Part shown: positions 38,291 through 50,782 of the stretch, in pieces
Layout: every line of letters begins with the position of its first letter
Position numbering within the stretch: position 1 is the stretch's first letter
Assembly: GCA_014905825.1 (NCBI GenBank)
Contig: JACGCN010000051.1
Coordinates: 247,478-311,477 of the forward strand
Direction of reading: 5' to 3'
DNA: 64,000 bases
Source of the DNA: Lyophyllum atratum
Taxonomy: Eukaryota > Basidiomycota > Agaricomycetes > Agaricales > Lyophyllaceae
Position numbers and translations under genes: made by a program
The notes under the pieces: model-generated
Seen by the model: the letters and a program-made list of their open reading frames with translations, nothing else
What the model was told of the DNA's origin: nothing
Databases searched by the model: none

Positions 38291-38876
38291 ATATACTTGT
38301 CCGCGCCGATACCTTAGTTTGTGTTTTTGTACGCAGCTGGAGTGTGATATTAAGAGAGAAGAAGCATTTGGAATGGAGGTTGCTTGGGATGCGTCATACA
38401 AGGAAATTGCGACTCGCGAGGCGTGCATGGAACCATGTTTACGTGGCTTGTTGAGCCTTCCTGTCTTCGGCCACTCATCCTGGTAGGTTCGGTGTTGCCA
38501 TAGCTGCACCGGTTATTCTGGGACTGTAGATATCCGTATTTGACGGAAGAGGCCCGATATTGCATTCTCGTCAAATTCTCGCATCCGAACGCAGCCTAAG
38601 CGGGAACTTGACCGTGACCTTGGAATCCTCACTGCGTGCGCGTCCTGTTTTCTTGCCCTGTTACCTGTTCTCTGTGTGCAATCGCTGCGAACGGTCTGGA
38701 AGCCTAGCTTGTAAAAGAAGCATCAACTGGAGCGTATCAGGGACGTCGTTTACGCAATGGATGCATGCAGGCTTCCGCTCCACCAGTCATTACCCGAAGT
38801 ACAAAAGTTGGACATGGCCGATCGAACCAGAGCCCAGTCAAACTCCTTCCACTCTTTTCCCTAACCACTCTTTAGC
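38291..38876. other. Intergenic, no gene seen
   Basis: 3' flank of ARP3 and promoter region of the aspartic protease; pyrimidine-rich just before the ATG at 38877. Confidence 0.5.
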
Positions 38877-40699
38877 ATGCGCCTATTCTTTGCGCTTCTC
38901 ACCGCCGCTCTCTTCGCTCTCGATGTCCATGCCCACCCCGCACACAGCACGCCCTTCGTTTCCATCCCCATAACCCGTGTCTCCTCACGCGCCAACGCTC
39001 CACCCCTCCCGCCCACCATCGTGCATCAGCAACACGCGAACCGCGCCATTCGCCGCCTTGAGCTTATGACTGGTGCCACGTCCCGCACCCCTGACGACGT
39101 CCTGCTGACGAACCTCCAACGCGTGCACGCCGCCCTCCCCCCGCACATTCAGAAGCGCTACTATCATCCTGCCCTCGATGTACTCTCACGCCTCTCTCAA
39201 GCCGATGCGCATCCCAGTACCGGGGCTGCCAATTTCAAGACCTCGGAAACGGACAACTCGGACGCAAGCATGCAAGTAAAGGATGGCGTTACCCCCGCGA
39301 AGAAACCAAGTCTTGCACATACCATTGGCCTCGATATCCAGTAAGTGGCAGTTTTACGCATAAATGCCGCGTGCCTAACCATCTATGACGTATTAGGGGA
39401 GATGATATCGGATGTACGTTTCTTCTCGTTGGCATGGGCTCGGACTGATCAACTTCTTGCTAGACCTCGCCACGGTCCAGATTGGCACCCCGCCACGCGA
39501 CTACTTGCTTCTCATGGATTCGGGCTCTGCCGATCTGTGGGTTGGTGCGGAGGGCTGCGAGAGCAGTGACGAATTCGACGACGTTCCAGGATGTGTATGT
39601 AGCATCCCCATGCACTGCCTCTTGGTCTAACGCGAACACCTTTTAGGGAGCACACAACTTCCTTGGCCCTAAATCCAGCAAGTCGTTCAACGATACCAAG
39701 GAGGAGTGGACGATTGAGTACGGCACTGGCGCTGTTTCGGGCACGCTCGTTACCGATACCGTATCCATCGCTGGCATGAAGATCCCCAAATACAAGTTCG
39801 GCGTTGCCAAGAAGGAGAGCCGCGAGTTCACCCCGTATGTCCTTCTTCCCTTTGGAAAATCGCGTCATATTTACACTAACGCGTCGCTCTAGGGACTACA
39901 TCCCGTTTGATGGCTTAGTCGGCCTCGCCAAATCACTCATCTCGCGCCAACACACGATCACCCTCGTCGAAGCATTACAGAAGAAAGGCCTCATCAAGAA
40001 AGCCATTTCATCATACCACATCCCCCGCGTCGCCGATGGCAATAACGACGGTGAGCTCACCTTCGGTGCCCTGAACCCCGACAAGTACGATCCCAAGACG
40101 CTCGTGAGCGTGCCGAATGTCAACTCGCTTGGGTTCTGGGAGGCCAACATACAGAAAGTGACTGTTAACGGGAAGGATATGGGCATGGACGACAGGAGCG
40201 CGATCCTTGATACCGGGACGGTACGTCGCCTGCTCTCCGCGCATATAGAGCGTCAACACCAAGACCCATGTTTAACTTTTTTGAACTTGCAGACGCTCCT
40301 GATCGCACCGCCAGCGGACGTTGATGCAATTCACATGCGCATTCCTGGGGCTTACAACGATTCTGGCACGTGGACCGTGCCCTGTTTTCCCCCGCGAAAC
40401 GCTCCATCGCCGTTTTCACTGCAATTTGGCGGTCGTAACTTCGCGGTCGACCCGCGGGACCTGGCTTTCCTGCCTGTCGATGATGCAAATCCGAAGGGGA
40501 ACTGTACCTCTGGGATCAGTGCGGGGATTATTGGGACCCAGACGCAGTGGCTCGTACGTCTCTTCTTTCTCTATTAGATTGGCGCGATTGCTGACTCGAT
40601 TGCATACAGGTCGGCGACGTGTTCTTGAAGAACGTGTACATGAGCACTGACGTCGGCACGGATAAGATCACATTTGCGAAGCTCAAGTCCAAGAAATAG
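38877..40699 (+). CDS. Secreted pepsin-type (A1) aspartic protease
   Basis: Signal peptide MRLFFALLTAALFALDVHA, then a propeptide of about 130 residues ending near AKKPSLAHTIGLDIQ. The mature enzyme begins GDDIGYLATVQIGTPPRDYL. The first active site reads LLLMDSGSADLWVG, with D-S-G in place of the commoner D-T-G, and the second reads SAILDTGTTLLIAPP. The flap sequence is EEWTIEYGTGAVSGTLV. Later segments are YIPFDGLVGLAKSLISRQ, DGELTFGALNPDKYDPKT, CTSGISAGIIGTQTQWLVG and DVFLKNVYMSTDVG, ending LKSKK with the stop at 40699. About five short introns are needed. A D-S-G variant is found in active fungal A1 proteases, so activity is expected. The role is extracellular protein degradation or processing; no membrane anchor or GPI signal is seen. 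Confidence 0.93.
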
Positions 40700-43089
40700 A
40701 GCTTCATGGAGAGCTTCTTGGGCCTGGTGCCTCCCAGTTTAGGCTGGACTTGACTACTATCCACACTGTCTTGAACTCTCGAGCATCTTGGACTCGGAGG
40801 CATGCACACATGCTATGTTATATGGCTTTTTATATCACGCACACATACCCACATACCTACTCACACGCACAGACACAGACACAGACCTTTCTTGGACTAC
40901 ATACGACTTTGACAGTTGACGGCGCGTTGCGAGAGCCGGGGTAGTCGTTTTTTTGTCGTGCAGCTAGCATTTTATCATTCACAAGCACATCATTACATCC
41001 TCGATACATACCCACCCATACATCTTGCAGCTTCATAACTTTTCTTCGATGATGTAAGTGAATGTGGAGTGATTTAATTGCTGAGGAAAGAATAAATGCC
41101 TCTGAATAGTGCGCATATGTATCCCGGGATGTTATTATCACTAACCAGCCCTGAGTGTCATAAAGGTGGGGATTACAAGGGGTTTAGACGGTTGTACGAG
41201 TTATGCGTCTGCGTTGGCTCTTGATGAATCCGACGGAATACTATCTATATGGGAGAGTGGTGGCAGCGAGCAAGTCGCCAAAGAAAGATACTAGCGCAAT
41301 ACTAGCGACACTTGAAGCCGAGGACAGAAAGTCTTTCATGAGACTTTGGCGGATGGTGTCGCGAATCCAGCTAAGCAGGACCCGAAAAAGCAAGGTCATC
41401 CGCCATCAGTACAATGTATCGTAGTAGTAGTACTAGTAGGTAGATGGATCGCATCGCCGATCGGGGCTGACAGTCGCACCAGAGACACGTGACCGACGCG
41501 TCGAGACCATGTGACTTAGATCGCGTTCGGTCCCTTGGGCGTCGGGTTGGCGTCGTATATGACATCAACGTCAAAGTATTAGTAACCCAGATCCCCCCAA
41601 CTGCCTTCGGAGTCTTTCGTGGAAAGCACACCACTGAAAACCAAGTTCTTTAGGCATTTAAACGGTGGTCGGCTCAGATCAATCTCAGTTTTTGAACTTT
41701 ATGTGCTACGTGCGCCACAATTATCTCAAAATACCTGTCTATTTTGCCGTCAGCTTGTGTAAAATGAGAACTACAAAATTTACCAAATATGTGCCCTACT
41801 TTTAGCCCTTCAAAGTAGGTCTGGCGATGGTCCATGTCTCGAGGCATGCGATGTGATGCCCTGTGAAAGTGGCACGTATGATAATTGTAAAAGCTCGGCC
41901 AGGTGCGTCCCCGGAGATAATCCGAAGTCATTCAGGTTCCGGATGTGATCTGCGTCCCAGCATTACATCTCGTTCCGCGGAATTGCGTAACACCACACGG
42001 GCTTGAGGCAATATTATGATGGGCAGGCAATGCACAGCACTCCTCACCGCCAGCAGATACTCACCGCCAGCAGATATAACCAGGCCACGGCTTAACAATG
42101 AGAAAAGCCACGCAGAGCCCGAGTACGAAGGTGCTTTCTAAACCAAAGGTCAGAGCCTACATTTCCCTGGACCTGTCGAATCCCGATCGGTGTTCCGATT
42201 CGCCCATCCCGCGGTCAGCCGCCCAGGTACAGGTGAACCGGATGTTGTAACATTGATTTCTGTTTGCGTCTATAATTGGTTGTACAAAGATATAGTAGCC
42301 TGCCCATAGATAGAAAGAGAGGGATGAGAAGGACGAAGACAAATGATCGGATGATGAGGCGGTGCGTCCCGCACAACGACAAGCGACAAGCGGCGGTGAC
42401 AATGACGAACAAACGGGGGGAAGATGGGATAGATGGTAGAAAGGGAAAAACCGTGTCAGTGTGTCGCAAGCAACAAAAGGAAGAATGTGAATGAGGACGA
42501 TGATGGGTGTGAGGGTAAACAATGAATGTGTGGGTGATAATGCAAAATTGGGGGAATGCAAAATGTATGGGTGAAGTGAGTGAAGCAAGAGCCCAGAAGA
42601 TGAGTGTGTCGTTGTCGTTGTGTCGAATTTACGTGCGTGAATTATGCTGTGCAAGATGATACAGATTGTGCACTTGTGATGGCAGCGGGATGCGGAGATC
42701 GCTGCGGCAACGAGGCGGCAGATATGAGGTTTTCCAGGCCAGTTCGCGATCTGAGGGTGCGGCGTGGTCGAAGGAGTGAGGGTGTGATGTATACAACGAT
42801 GTACAGACGACAGGCAACCATGCGGGCGCAGTGCGGCACGGTGTTCGGAGCAAGATCCTTGGAATGCAAGCATTTTTCCCGGAAAAGGTTGTGTTGCTGA
42901 AGGTACTAGAAAAACAGGCTTGACACGTCGTAAATGGGGAGACACAAGGCAGAGATTGGTGTACAATGGTAGTGTGGCTTCGTAAAACAATGGACAACCG
43001 TCCAGCACGAGCCGCCAGTGAGGCGGGAAGGGCAAGAGGAGAGCGGACGACGGATGCGGGGTACAAGTATGTACGGAATGGAGTGCGGC
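40700..43089. other. 2.4-kb region without recognised gene
   Basis: 3' flanks of the protease (plus) and of the LAMMER kinase (minus). A long minus-strand open frame at 42157-43035 (292 codons) is present but has a His/Ser/Leu-rich, repetitive composition and no motif; I treat it as non-coding, possibly part of the kinase 3' UTR. Confidence 0.45.
40836..40887. repeat. CA-rich simple sequence
   Basis: Runs of CACACA, CATACC and CACAGACACAGACAC downstream of the protease stop codon. Confidence 0.6.
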
Positions 43090-45062
43090 TTATATTTCCT
43101 CAGGGATGCTCAAGGAAAAGTACGGGTGGCTTAGAGCTTCCCGCACAGTTATACGCTGCGCAGGGTCAAAGCTTAAAAGCCTTTGGACCAGGTTCAGGAA
43201 CTGTCGGTTGAAAATATCGTTTGGTGGTATGACATCCTAGAACAGAAGGTTAACATCAGCTCGATGACGGTAGAAAGTGGAAAGGGACAAACCACAAGCG
43301 GACGCGTCGCGCGGACCTCTTTCTTACTTTGGCGTGAGGCTTTCGCCTTAGGCCAATCAAGTTTCGCACCATCCTTGAAGAACTCGGGCTTAGAGCGTGC
43401 CCCCGCACGTGCGAATCGTTCTGGCATCTTGCCCATGACCATTTCCATCATAGCAAGGTGTTCCAGATTGTCGTGTGTTTGAAACAGCGCAATTCCCGTG
43501 AAAAATTCCACGAGAATACACCCTAAGGAGTATGCGTCACAGGGATAAGACCATCCCAGACCTGCACGAGAGCATTAGATGTGCAGCAGGAAAAATCTGG
43601 TGATCTCAAATACCTAGTATGATCTCGGGTGCACGATAGTGTCGAGTGGACACCACCGTTGAGTGGTATTCTGACTCAAAGGTAGCAGATCCAAAATCAA
43701 TTAACCGGATGTCAGTCGACTCCAAGAGCCGTTTCATCCTTGGTGGTGCATTTCGCTTTGGCGAGAGAATATCAGGTTTAGTCGTCAAAAGATGGCACAA
43801 GGAAACACACCTTTCCGGGCACCGGCACGGGGACAGTGCTATAGTCGTTATGGACGAGCAAAATGTTTTCCGGCTTCAGATCAGTATGAATTAGATGGAG
43901 CTCATGCAGGACTAAAAACGTCAGTCGATTAGAAATCGAGCGACTAAAAATGGCAAGGGAACTTACACGCCACGCTCCCCAGTAGTTGTCGAGCAAAATT
44001 TTGTATGTGGTGGCGAGGAAAAGGGGCAAATTCGTTCTCCTTAAGAAAGTCGTATACACACATCCCCAGTAATTCCGAGACAAGACATATGTGGTTCCGG
44101 TGGTCAAACCAATGAAGTAGATGGATACATTTACTGAGGAAACGAGTCAGGAATGGGCCAACCGTCGCGAGGGGACACGTACTTCCTGTTGAGCGGGTCG
44201 CGCTCCTTGAGCTTCTGTAAAACTCGGACCTCGATTTTGCTAGCGTCGCGGTACTTCGGTATCGCTCGTATTATCTTTATCGCGACTCGATTGTTCGTTT
44301 CCGTGTCCACTGCTTCCACGACCTTGCCAAACGTCCCCTGTCCAAGCAGGCGTACCGTACGATCTGTGGCAAGGATGAGGCCTCCTGAAGCAGGCCACGA
44401 TCAAAAAGCGGAAGACGTACATCGTCGATTAATAAGGTCATCCGGGACGATGATGTAGTGTCCCTCCTTGTCATCGCAGGAGACGGAGCCCTTGGATGCC
44501 TGCAAATCAAAGGTTATATTGATATGTACGCAAAGAGCTTCGTAGTATGCACCTCATCGGTGGCAACGGCACTCTTGCTGTCCCAGGATTTTGTTTGGAC
44601 TAGAGCTTGGTGCCCACTGGGGGCAAGTTTCTTTGCGGCCGGCGCACGGACCTCTTCGGGATGTTCCCGTTTTCTCTTCTTGGGGGCGGGTGCTACGATT
44701 GCCGAAGAGGAACTCGAGGAAAGAGCCTGGGCTTCTGCGGCAGCTCTGGCCCTCGTCCTTATCGGTGCTGAATAAATGGGGGGCTGATACGACGCTGAGA
44801 AAGCACCAGTATGGGTCGTGGCGGGAGACATGGTCGGTGGAGGAGGCGTATCCTCGATGACAATGACCTCTCGTAGGGTGCCATCACTGTCGACCTCCTG
44901 GACTTCACTGTAGCTGACGGTGTACTGATGGGCGCGTTTACGCTTGCGTGTTGTAACCGGTGGAGTTGGCATTACGCTTGGACCAGGGTTTGGTATATTA
45001 TTGTGCGGATGGTGAGCATAGTGGTGGCTCAACATCGGGGGCAGGTGATGGACCGCCTGCAT
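43090..45062 (-). CDS. LAMMER (CLK/Lkh1/Kns1-type) protein kinase
   Basis: Dual-specificity kinase that phosphorylates SR splicing factors and other targets in the nucleus. The N-terminus [19 protein letters not shown] is followed by a basic region ([19 protein letters not shown], then [13 protein letters not shown]) suggesting nuclear localisation. The kinase core begins after [14 protein letters not shown] and has [54 protein letters not shown], and the family-typical catalytic loop [18 protein letters not shown]. It continues [19 protein letters not shown] and [13 protein letters not shown]. The LAMMER signature is present as [20 protein letters not shown], followed by [20 protein letters not shown] and the end [12 protein letters not shown]. 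The gene is split by about seven introns and appears intact. The closest yeast relatives are Kns1 and fission-yeast Lkh1. Confidence 0.95.
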
Positions 45063-45983
45063 GGTCTGTGTAGCTGTGAACGACGTGGTGGCAGGAGGGA
45101 GGAGAGAAATGGGGGCAAGTTTTGGTGCTCGACAGCGCTAAATGGAGGTCATCACCACCAACCACTTCCGAACTGCCTCTTGTTTTTCTTTATTTGCCGT
45201 TGAGCCACACCTGCTCTTATTCCCGATATCCTATTGTCTGCCATGCAGGCCGTAGCAGTCCGCAGCCCCCGTAATCCCTCCCAATATCAGCCACGTCGAC
45301 TGCTGCCCACTGCGCGGTCATGTAATCCGCCGCCTATATACGATCTGCATGAGAAAACACCCCATAAAGCCGGTGCTGATACATGCTCCGTCATCCATTG
45401 GTAGCTTCTGGGTCGCACCTGACCTCCCTTCTAGCCTACATTCGGCGGTATCTGGAAAGTCGCGGCGGTCCTGCTCCCCTAGATCATCAGATGCGATATA
45501 CAATTACAGTCGTCATGTTCGGACTTTCTCCTGCCGAAACACTCGACTCACCCATTCTAAGTATTCTCCTCGGTGGGCTCTCAGAGTCAGTGCCTGGATC
45601 ATGGCAACTTGCGATGCGGACCAGTGGCCGAAACGTCTGACACACGGTACGATTACGAACTCCAGACTCTGGACTCAAACATGCCCCAAACATTGACTCA
45701 GTCCTGATCATCAAGGCATGGAAACCTGTCGATTAGTCGCACTCCCGCGGCTGCGTCACTTTGACCGCACATATATATGCCCTGTGCCCTTCATCTATGG
45801 CGTAGGTCTGATTGACGTTACTGGCAGGTGGAAACTCAAAAATGGATGTCACCCTAGGTCCTTGCTTGGCAAAAGCTTCCAAACCAAGCAGATCGTCGTC
45901 GTCGAATCAGATCCCACAAAATTGGATGTCGAGTCAGATGTGGAAAGAAACTCCTTGTGGTCCATAACGTTCCAGCGTTGAGC
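45063..45983. other. Divergent intergenic region
   Basis: 920 bp between the LAMMER kinase start (minus) and the isochorismatase-GST start (plus). The open frame at 45349-45696 has no motif. Confidence 0.45.
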
Positions 45984-47469
45984 ATGCTTACCCGTCAGCC
46001 CAGACGTTGCCTCGTGATGGTTGATCTCCACCACGAGTTCCTCTTACCTGAAGGGCGTTTCCGAATCCACAATGATACCCTGCCTTTTCTGGAAATACTT
46101 CCGGATATAACAACCGCCTTTCGTGCCTCTGGATATCCCTTATTCTGCATACGTTCCGAGTACGGCAATACCGGTGCTAGCATTGCTGAGAGCGCCGACT
46201 TTATAGGTACAGGGAATCAGGCTTGGGACCCGGCGAATCTCCTTCTTGCAGGCACTCATACTGGCCAGACACCGTGCTTGTGAAAAGGGAAGCCGCGGCG
46301 CGGAGTTTCCCCAGGTGTCCGGGCTTTGATCGACGGTCTGACTACTCCCGGAGGTGGGGAAAATATCATCCTCCCCAAGACGTGGTACTCCGCCTCCAAG
46401 GAGCCAGTGCTTCTCGCCGAACTCGAGCAGCGCGAAATCACAGATATCTTCGTCTGTGGACTCTTAACGAATGCCTGCGTGTACGCGACGGTACTCGATA
46501 CGCGCGCTCACGAGCTTGAGGTGACCCTGGCGGAAGACTATCTGGGGTGGCGGAAACGGGCCAGTCGCGATCGCGCAATCCGCGCAATGGTGACGCTGGG
46601 TGCACGCCTCTCCTTCACCGAGGAAATTTGCCCAAACGGCCCGGAATCTCCCACATTCGACTCCACCACTGGGAACAAACTGCCAGAATTGTACTATGTA
46701 AACGGTGCAATACCCAGCTGGCGCGTAGTGATGGCACTGCACAAGAAGGTGTGTATATTCAGGGATCCAGTCTTTTCGCCTAACCTTGTCATCCAGAATT
46801 CGTGTACAGGATGTCATGTTCAGACTCACACGACTCCTCATGATGTCCGATCCGAAGGAAACGCGTCTTCCAGGATTTCTCGCTCTGAATCACCGCGGCA
46901 AAGCACCCGTACTCGTCGACAATTTGCCTGCCCCGCCGACGGAAGCGGCCACAAGTATACAGCATAGCAGTGACAGTCGCGATCAACGAGAGCCTCGCCA
47001 TCCTCTACTATATCGAGGCACACTATAATCCCACCAGGCCATTGCTCCCCCCTCTCACTGACCGCGCCGCACACGCCCGGGCTCTCGCCCGCATACAGGA
47101 AACTGAAAACTTAGCTCATTTACGACGCGCTCGAGGACGCGCATTTGGACCCCGAGCACGTCGGCGGCAAGCTCGATGCTGTTGAACAGACGGCTGATCA
47201 CGGCCGTCGACTGCGGGCTAGATTATTGGGAAGCATACACAGGGAGCACCGCATTCATTGATGGCGAAGAATTTGGCCTGGCAGATTGCGCGTTCTTTCC
47301 GATCCTGGCATATATGGTGCATCGAGGATTCGAATGGCAGCGGCGAGGCGGTACTGAGGGTATTCTTGAGGATGCTTGGCCGCAGTTGAGGGCTTATTAT
47401 CACAGGGTATGGGAGCATGTCAGAAAGGGGGAAATCTGCGCAAAGGTCCCAACTCGACGGGTGAAATAG
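45984..47469 (+). pseudogene. Isochorismatase-like hydrolase fused to glutathione S-transferase, frame-disrupted
   Basis: The N-terminal half is a cysteine hydrolase of the isochorismatase fold: CLVMVDLHHEFLLPEGRFRI supplies the catalytic Asp, IILPKTWYSASKEPVLLAEL the Lys, and DIFVCGLLTNACVYATVLDT the Cys. The same uninterrupted frame (46326-46748) continues through CPNGPESPTFDSTTGNKLPE into a GST N-terminal domain, ELYYVNGAIPSWRVVMALHK. After an intron come SDPKETRLPGFLALNHRGKA and INESLAILYYIEAHYNPTRP. The alpha-helical C-terminal GST domain follows (DYWEAYTGSTAFIDGEEFGL, ADCAFFPILAYMVHRGF, ending CAKVPTRRVK). Frame breaks: a TGA at about 46281 flanked by two compensating shifts, an unresolved join near 46920-46965 (at best a 38-nt GC-AG intron), and shifts near 47115 and 47218. 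The fusion is read directly; whether the breaks are real decay or sequence errors is open. Confidence 0.75.
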
Positions 47470-48193
47470 GAGAGGAAGAGCTAACATCTGGAAAGGGACA
47501 AGGAATGGTGCGAAGGGTCTTTACACCAAGAATAAGCATGATGTGAAGACTGGGACGTGAACAATGCAACTCTATATCCGACTCTGGCCCGTTGACTTCG
47601 GTCGCCCGAGTACTTCCTTTGCTGTTGGCGCCGAAATAGCGCGAATCGTATCTAAAATTCTCGCATTTCCAACTTCCTTCGTAGTGTGCAACCCTGGCAA
47701 CCACCGTACGTCTAGTCGAACGGGCTAAGTGGCAAAAAGGGGGGGTGCTAGCGAAAGTTCATCCCTCCTATAGCCTATCCAGTCTTTGGTGCAAGGACCC
47801 CATATCGGAGAAGTGAAAGCAACCGCGGCGCCAGACCCCATCCTACCCTATCATCACGTAACAACAGGTTGACAACCGGCTCACTTATATTCAATGCCGA
47901 CCGAGCCACGCCCTTCATAGACGAGAAGTGCTCTAGATACGGTACATGCCGACAAAAACCTCCGCCGCGAGACTGCTGAGGATTCCTCGCGGGTGTCCCC
48001 TGAAGTATCTTCACAAAGCTGATGCATAGATGTACACGAAGAAGTATCTACTACCCAGAAACGCGAACGTTGATGTGTAGTAAGACTAGCAAATGGTGTA
48101 TAGTCGAAATAAACGTCCCATAGGCAAACCGTGTATGATTTCCGTAAGTACCCAGTCTCAGGCCTCTTCTGCAAACGCGCATACATCTCGTCA
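47470..48193. other. Convergent 3' flanks
   Basis: 720 bp between the isochorismatase-GST and P450-A stops. Open frames at 47775-48186 show no motif. Confidence 0.45.
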
Positions 48194-50782
48194 TTAGGCA
48201 GCAGTTCCTACCAGCTCCACTTTGAGGGGTAATTGTGTTTCTGTTGAGTTCACAGAGCCCTTCACTATGGGCGTGACGATGCCATTCATTTGCCAAAATA
48301 TGTCTTTCTCAGAAGGAGAAAACCGGAATTGCGAAACAAGAACCGATAACAGGACCTCTGGCACGGTCACGCTTCAAAAGTGTAGTAAAGGTATAGAGTG
48401 TGAACCACGTACTCATCTCTAGTTGGGAAAATTTGAATCCGATGCATGCCCGTCCACCACCCAAAAAGGTCATTCTGAAGACAAAGTCATGTTAAACATA
48501 CGGGACCATTTCAAATCAAGGAAGTACAAACAGGTGAGAGTAAATTCCCGGCATGTGAGCATCGTGCAAAGCTTGGGGGAGAGGAGAAAGCCAGCGCTCG
48601 GGTTTCCAGTCGGAAGCATCTGGGCCCCACAGGGCAGGATTCCGATTTGCGTTCAGTATAGAAATGAACACCTCAGTATTGTTCGGAACGAGAAGCGAAT
48701 GCATGTCGCGCCCGTCAAGCCCTTTAACAGGGGTTGACAGAGGAAGAACGACATCCTGTCGGGTTCTGTGGAAAAGTGTGTAGAATTACGTCGAAGCCGA
48801 ATGAGTGAGGACATACATTCTCGTCACAATGGGCGCTGGAGGATAGCTGCAAGAGTGAAGCATGAACGAAGCGCGAAGGCGGTGACAGGAAATAAACCTA
48901 CAGACGCAGGGTTTCGCGGCAAACCGCATCCATGAAAGGAAGAGCAACCAACTCGTCATATGGAATGGCTCCATAGGTACTCCGGGCTGCAGTAACCTCT
49001 TCACGAAGTCGGTCCTGCGCTTCTGGGTGAGTTGATAAAAGATAGAGGATGCGCGACAGAGCATTCGAAGTCGTATCGGTGGCGGCGAACACAAACGTCC
49101 TGGTAGCATTTAGTCTATGGTTCAGTTTGATGCAGAATATCCCTTGGCACTTACGACATCTTGATATAATGCAAGTTTTCAGCAGCATCAAGCGACGAGC
49201 ACAGCAAACACCTACCTGCCCTAAGACCTCTGTATCAGGTAATCGGTCCTCTTCAGTGGCGTCCATATTAGCCTTCACTGATTGGGAAGGTCATATTCAA
49301 AGAGGCTTAAGGAGGTCGAACTTCGCCAGGTTACTCACTAAGAATGCTCAAGATATCCTTGGCTTCCTCAACCTGCTTGGATAGAGCCTCATCGCCTGCT
49401 TCGAGAGTCCTTTTTTTCTCCTCAAAAATGTGCTTCGTCGTTTGGTCCATGATGTTGATGACTTCTCGCAGCCTACGAACGTTCTTCCAAGGCATCAAAT
49501 TCACAACAAATCTTCGAAACCTCGGAGAACCAATCTTGAAGAGAGTAGGCAGTAAATACTGACGCTCAAACCTCATGGTTGATGTGAGGGGTCTGCAGAT
49601 CAGCGTATGAGTTTGGTTATGGGTGTCTGGAAACATCCACGGTATTCACGTACACAAGCTGTTTGACTGCTTTGCAGTATGGGTGCGGCTCCGCGCCCTC
49701 TATTAGCGAATCGAAAGAATATCCTAGGCCACTTTGCCCAATCATTTCGAGGGCAACTCGTGTCATCCATTGTAGCATGTCAATCTTTTGTGCCTTTAGT
49801 ATCAATCAATTAAAGGCTAACAATAGCCTTACCTCATGGATGCCTTTGGCTATGCTGAGTTTAATGGCTCGTTCAAGCTAACGAAGGGTCAACAGTGCTG
49901 GTGGTACAGCGTGATGAGTGTGGCGTGACAGACCTTACTTGCCACTTCATCAAACACAGGCACTTCGAGAAATTTTAGCATGTAAGCTTGATCATTAAAG
50001 ACAGGCAGAGCGCTCACCCATGCGGCGCATGTGAACAATCGAGAAAACGGGATTTAACATTTTTCGTTGTTTGCGGTGACGTTCACCTTGACCAAGGTCA
50101 GATAAAATGTTCGGGATGGGTGATTGCGTGGCTAACCTAAAGAAGCTAAAAGGCCGTCGCCAAGCATAATTGTGTTGGCACTATGGGATTAGTCCAGGTA
50201 AGCATTGGGTAGCTCTTAGAAAAGTACGCGGTAGCGTACGCGACGAAGGAGCTCGTCTCTTCAAAGATGTATTGATCCTGGTAGAACAATAAGTCGATGC
50301 TCGCTCATTGAAATATGTGATACAACCTTCACGATGATGTGGTGTAGCGCCTTTGCGTCAAAAGTATACAAAGCTCGTGACTTCGACTGCGGTCAGTGTC
50401 GTCTGAAATTTCCACCTTGCATGTTGGCTTACACCAAAAGCACCAGAGACTCCTATGACACTCCCGACTTTCCAAGAAAAATTGAGACAAGTACACACCA
50501 CACTGAAACAAGTAACGTACATTGTTCAGCGATCTGCTTGTGGAAATTCCATGCATTGCTGTTAAATAACTGTCCAAAGTTACCTGCATTCAGTACAAGT
50601 ATATTAGTCAGCAATTAGTGTTCAAGTTGGACAACGATGTCCTGCTCACCCTTGGTGAACGATCCAGATGCAGGTCCGGGAAGATTGGCTACGTCTGTCG
50701 TGGCAAACAATCGCCGCAGAGACCGCCATAGTGCCCAAGAGATGGCAAAGAGAAGAAAGCCCTGTAACATGACAGTATACAT
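48194..50782 (-). CDS. Cytochrome P450 (P450-A)
   Basis: Membrane-anchored monooxygenase. The N-terminal anchor MYTVMLQGFLLFAISWALWR is followed by NLPGPASGSFTKG, NFGQLFNSNAWNFHKQIAEQ, SRALYTFDAKALHHIIVK, and the block RHRKQRKMLNPVFSIVHMR. Then DMLQWMTRVALEMIGQSGLG, YLLPTLFKIGSPRFRRFVVN and AKDILSILSE. The I-helix oxygen-binding motif is FVFAATDTTSNALSRIL, the K-helix E-x-x-R is in CRETLRL, the PERF-type motif is DWKPERWLSP, and the heme loop is TFLGGGRACIGFKFSQLE with the proximal Cys. About twelve short introns are needed and the frame closes without breaks, so the gene looks functional. It is a tandem paralogue of P450-B (51243-53857), and P450-C at 62322 belongs to the same family. The substrate is unknown; basidiomycete families of this type act on xenobiotics and secondary metabolites. 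Confidence 0.88.

Noticed and set aside
42157..43035. 292-codon minus-strand open frame downstream of the LAMMER kinase
   Set aside because: Composition is dominated by His, Ser, Leu and Pro in simple-sequence patterns with no recognisable motif, and it lies where the kinase 3' UTR is expected.
45349..45960. Possible extra upstream exons for the isochorismatase-GST gene
   Set aside because: The hydrolase domain is already complete from 45984, and upstream open frames contain no matching sequence.
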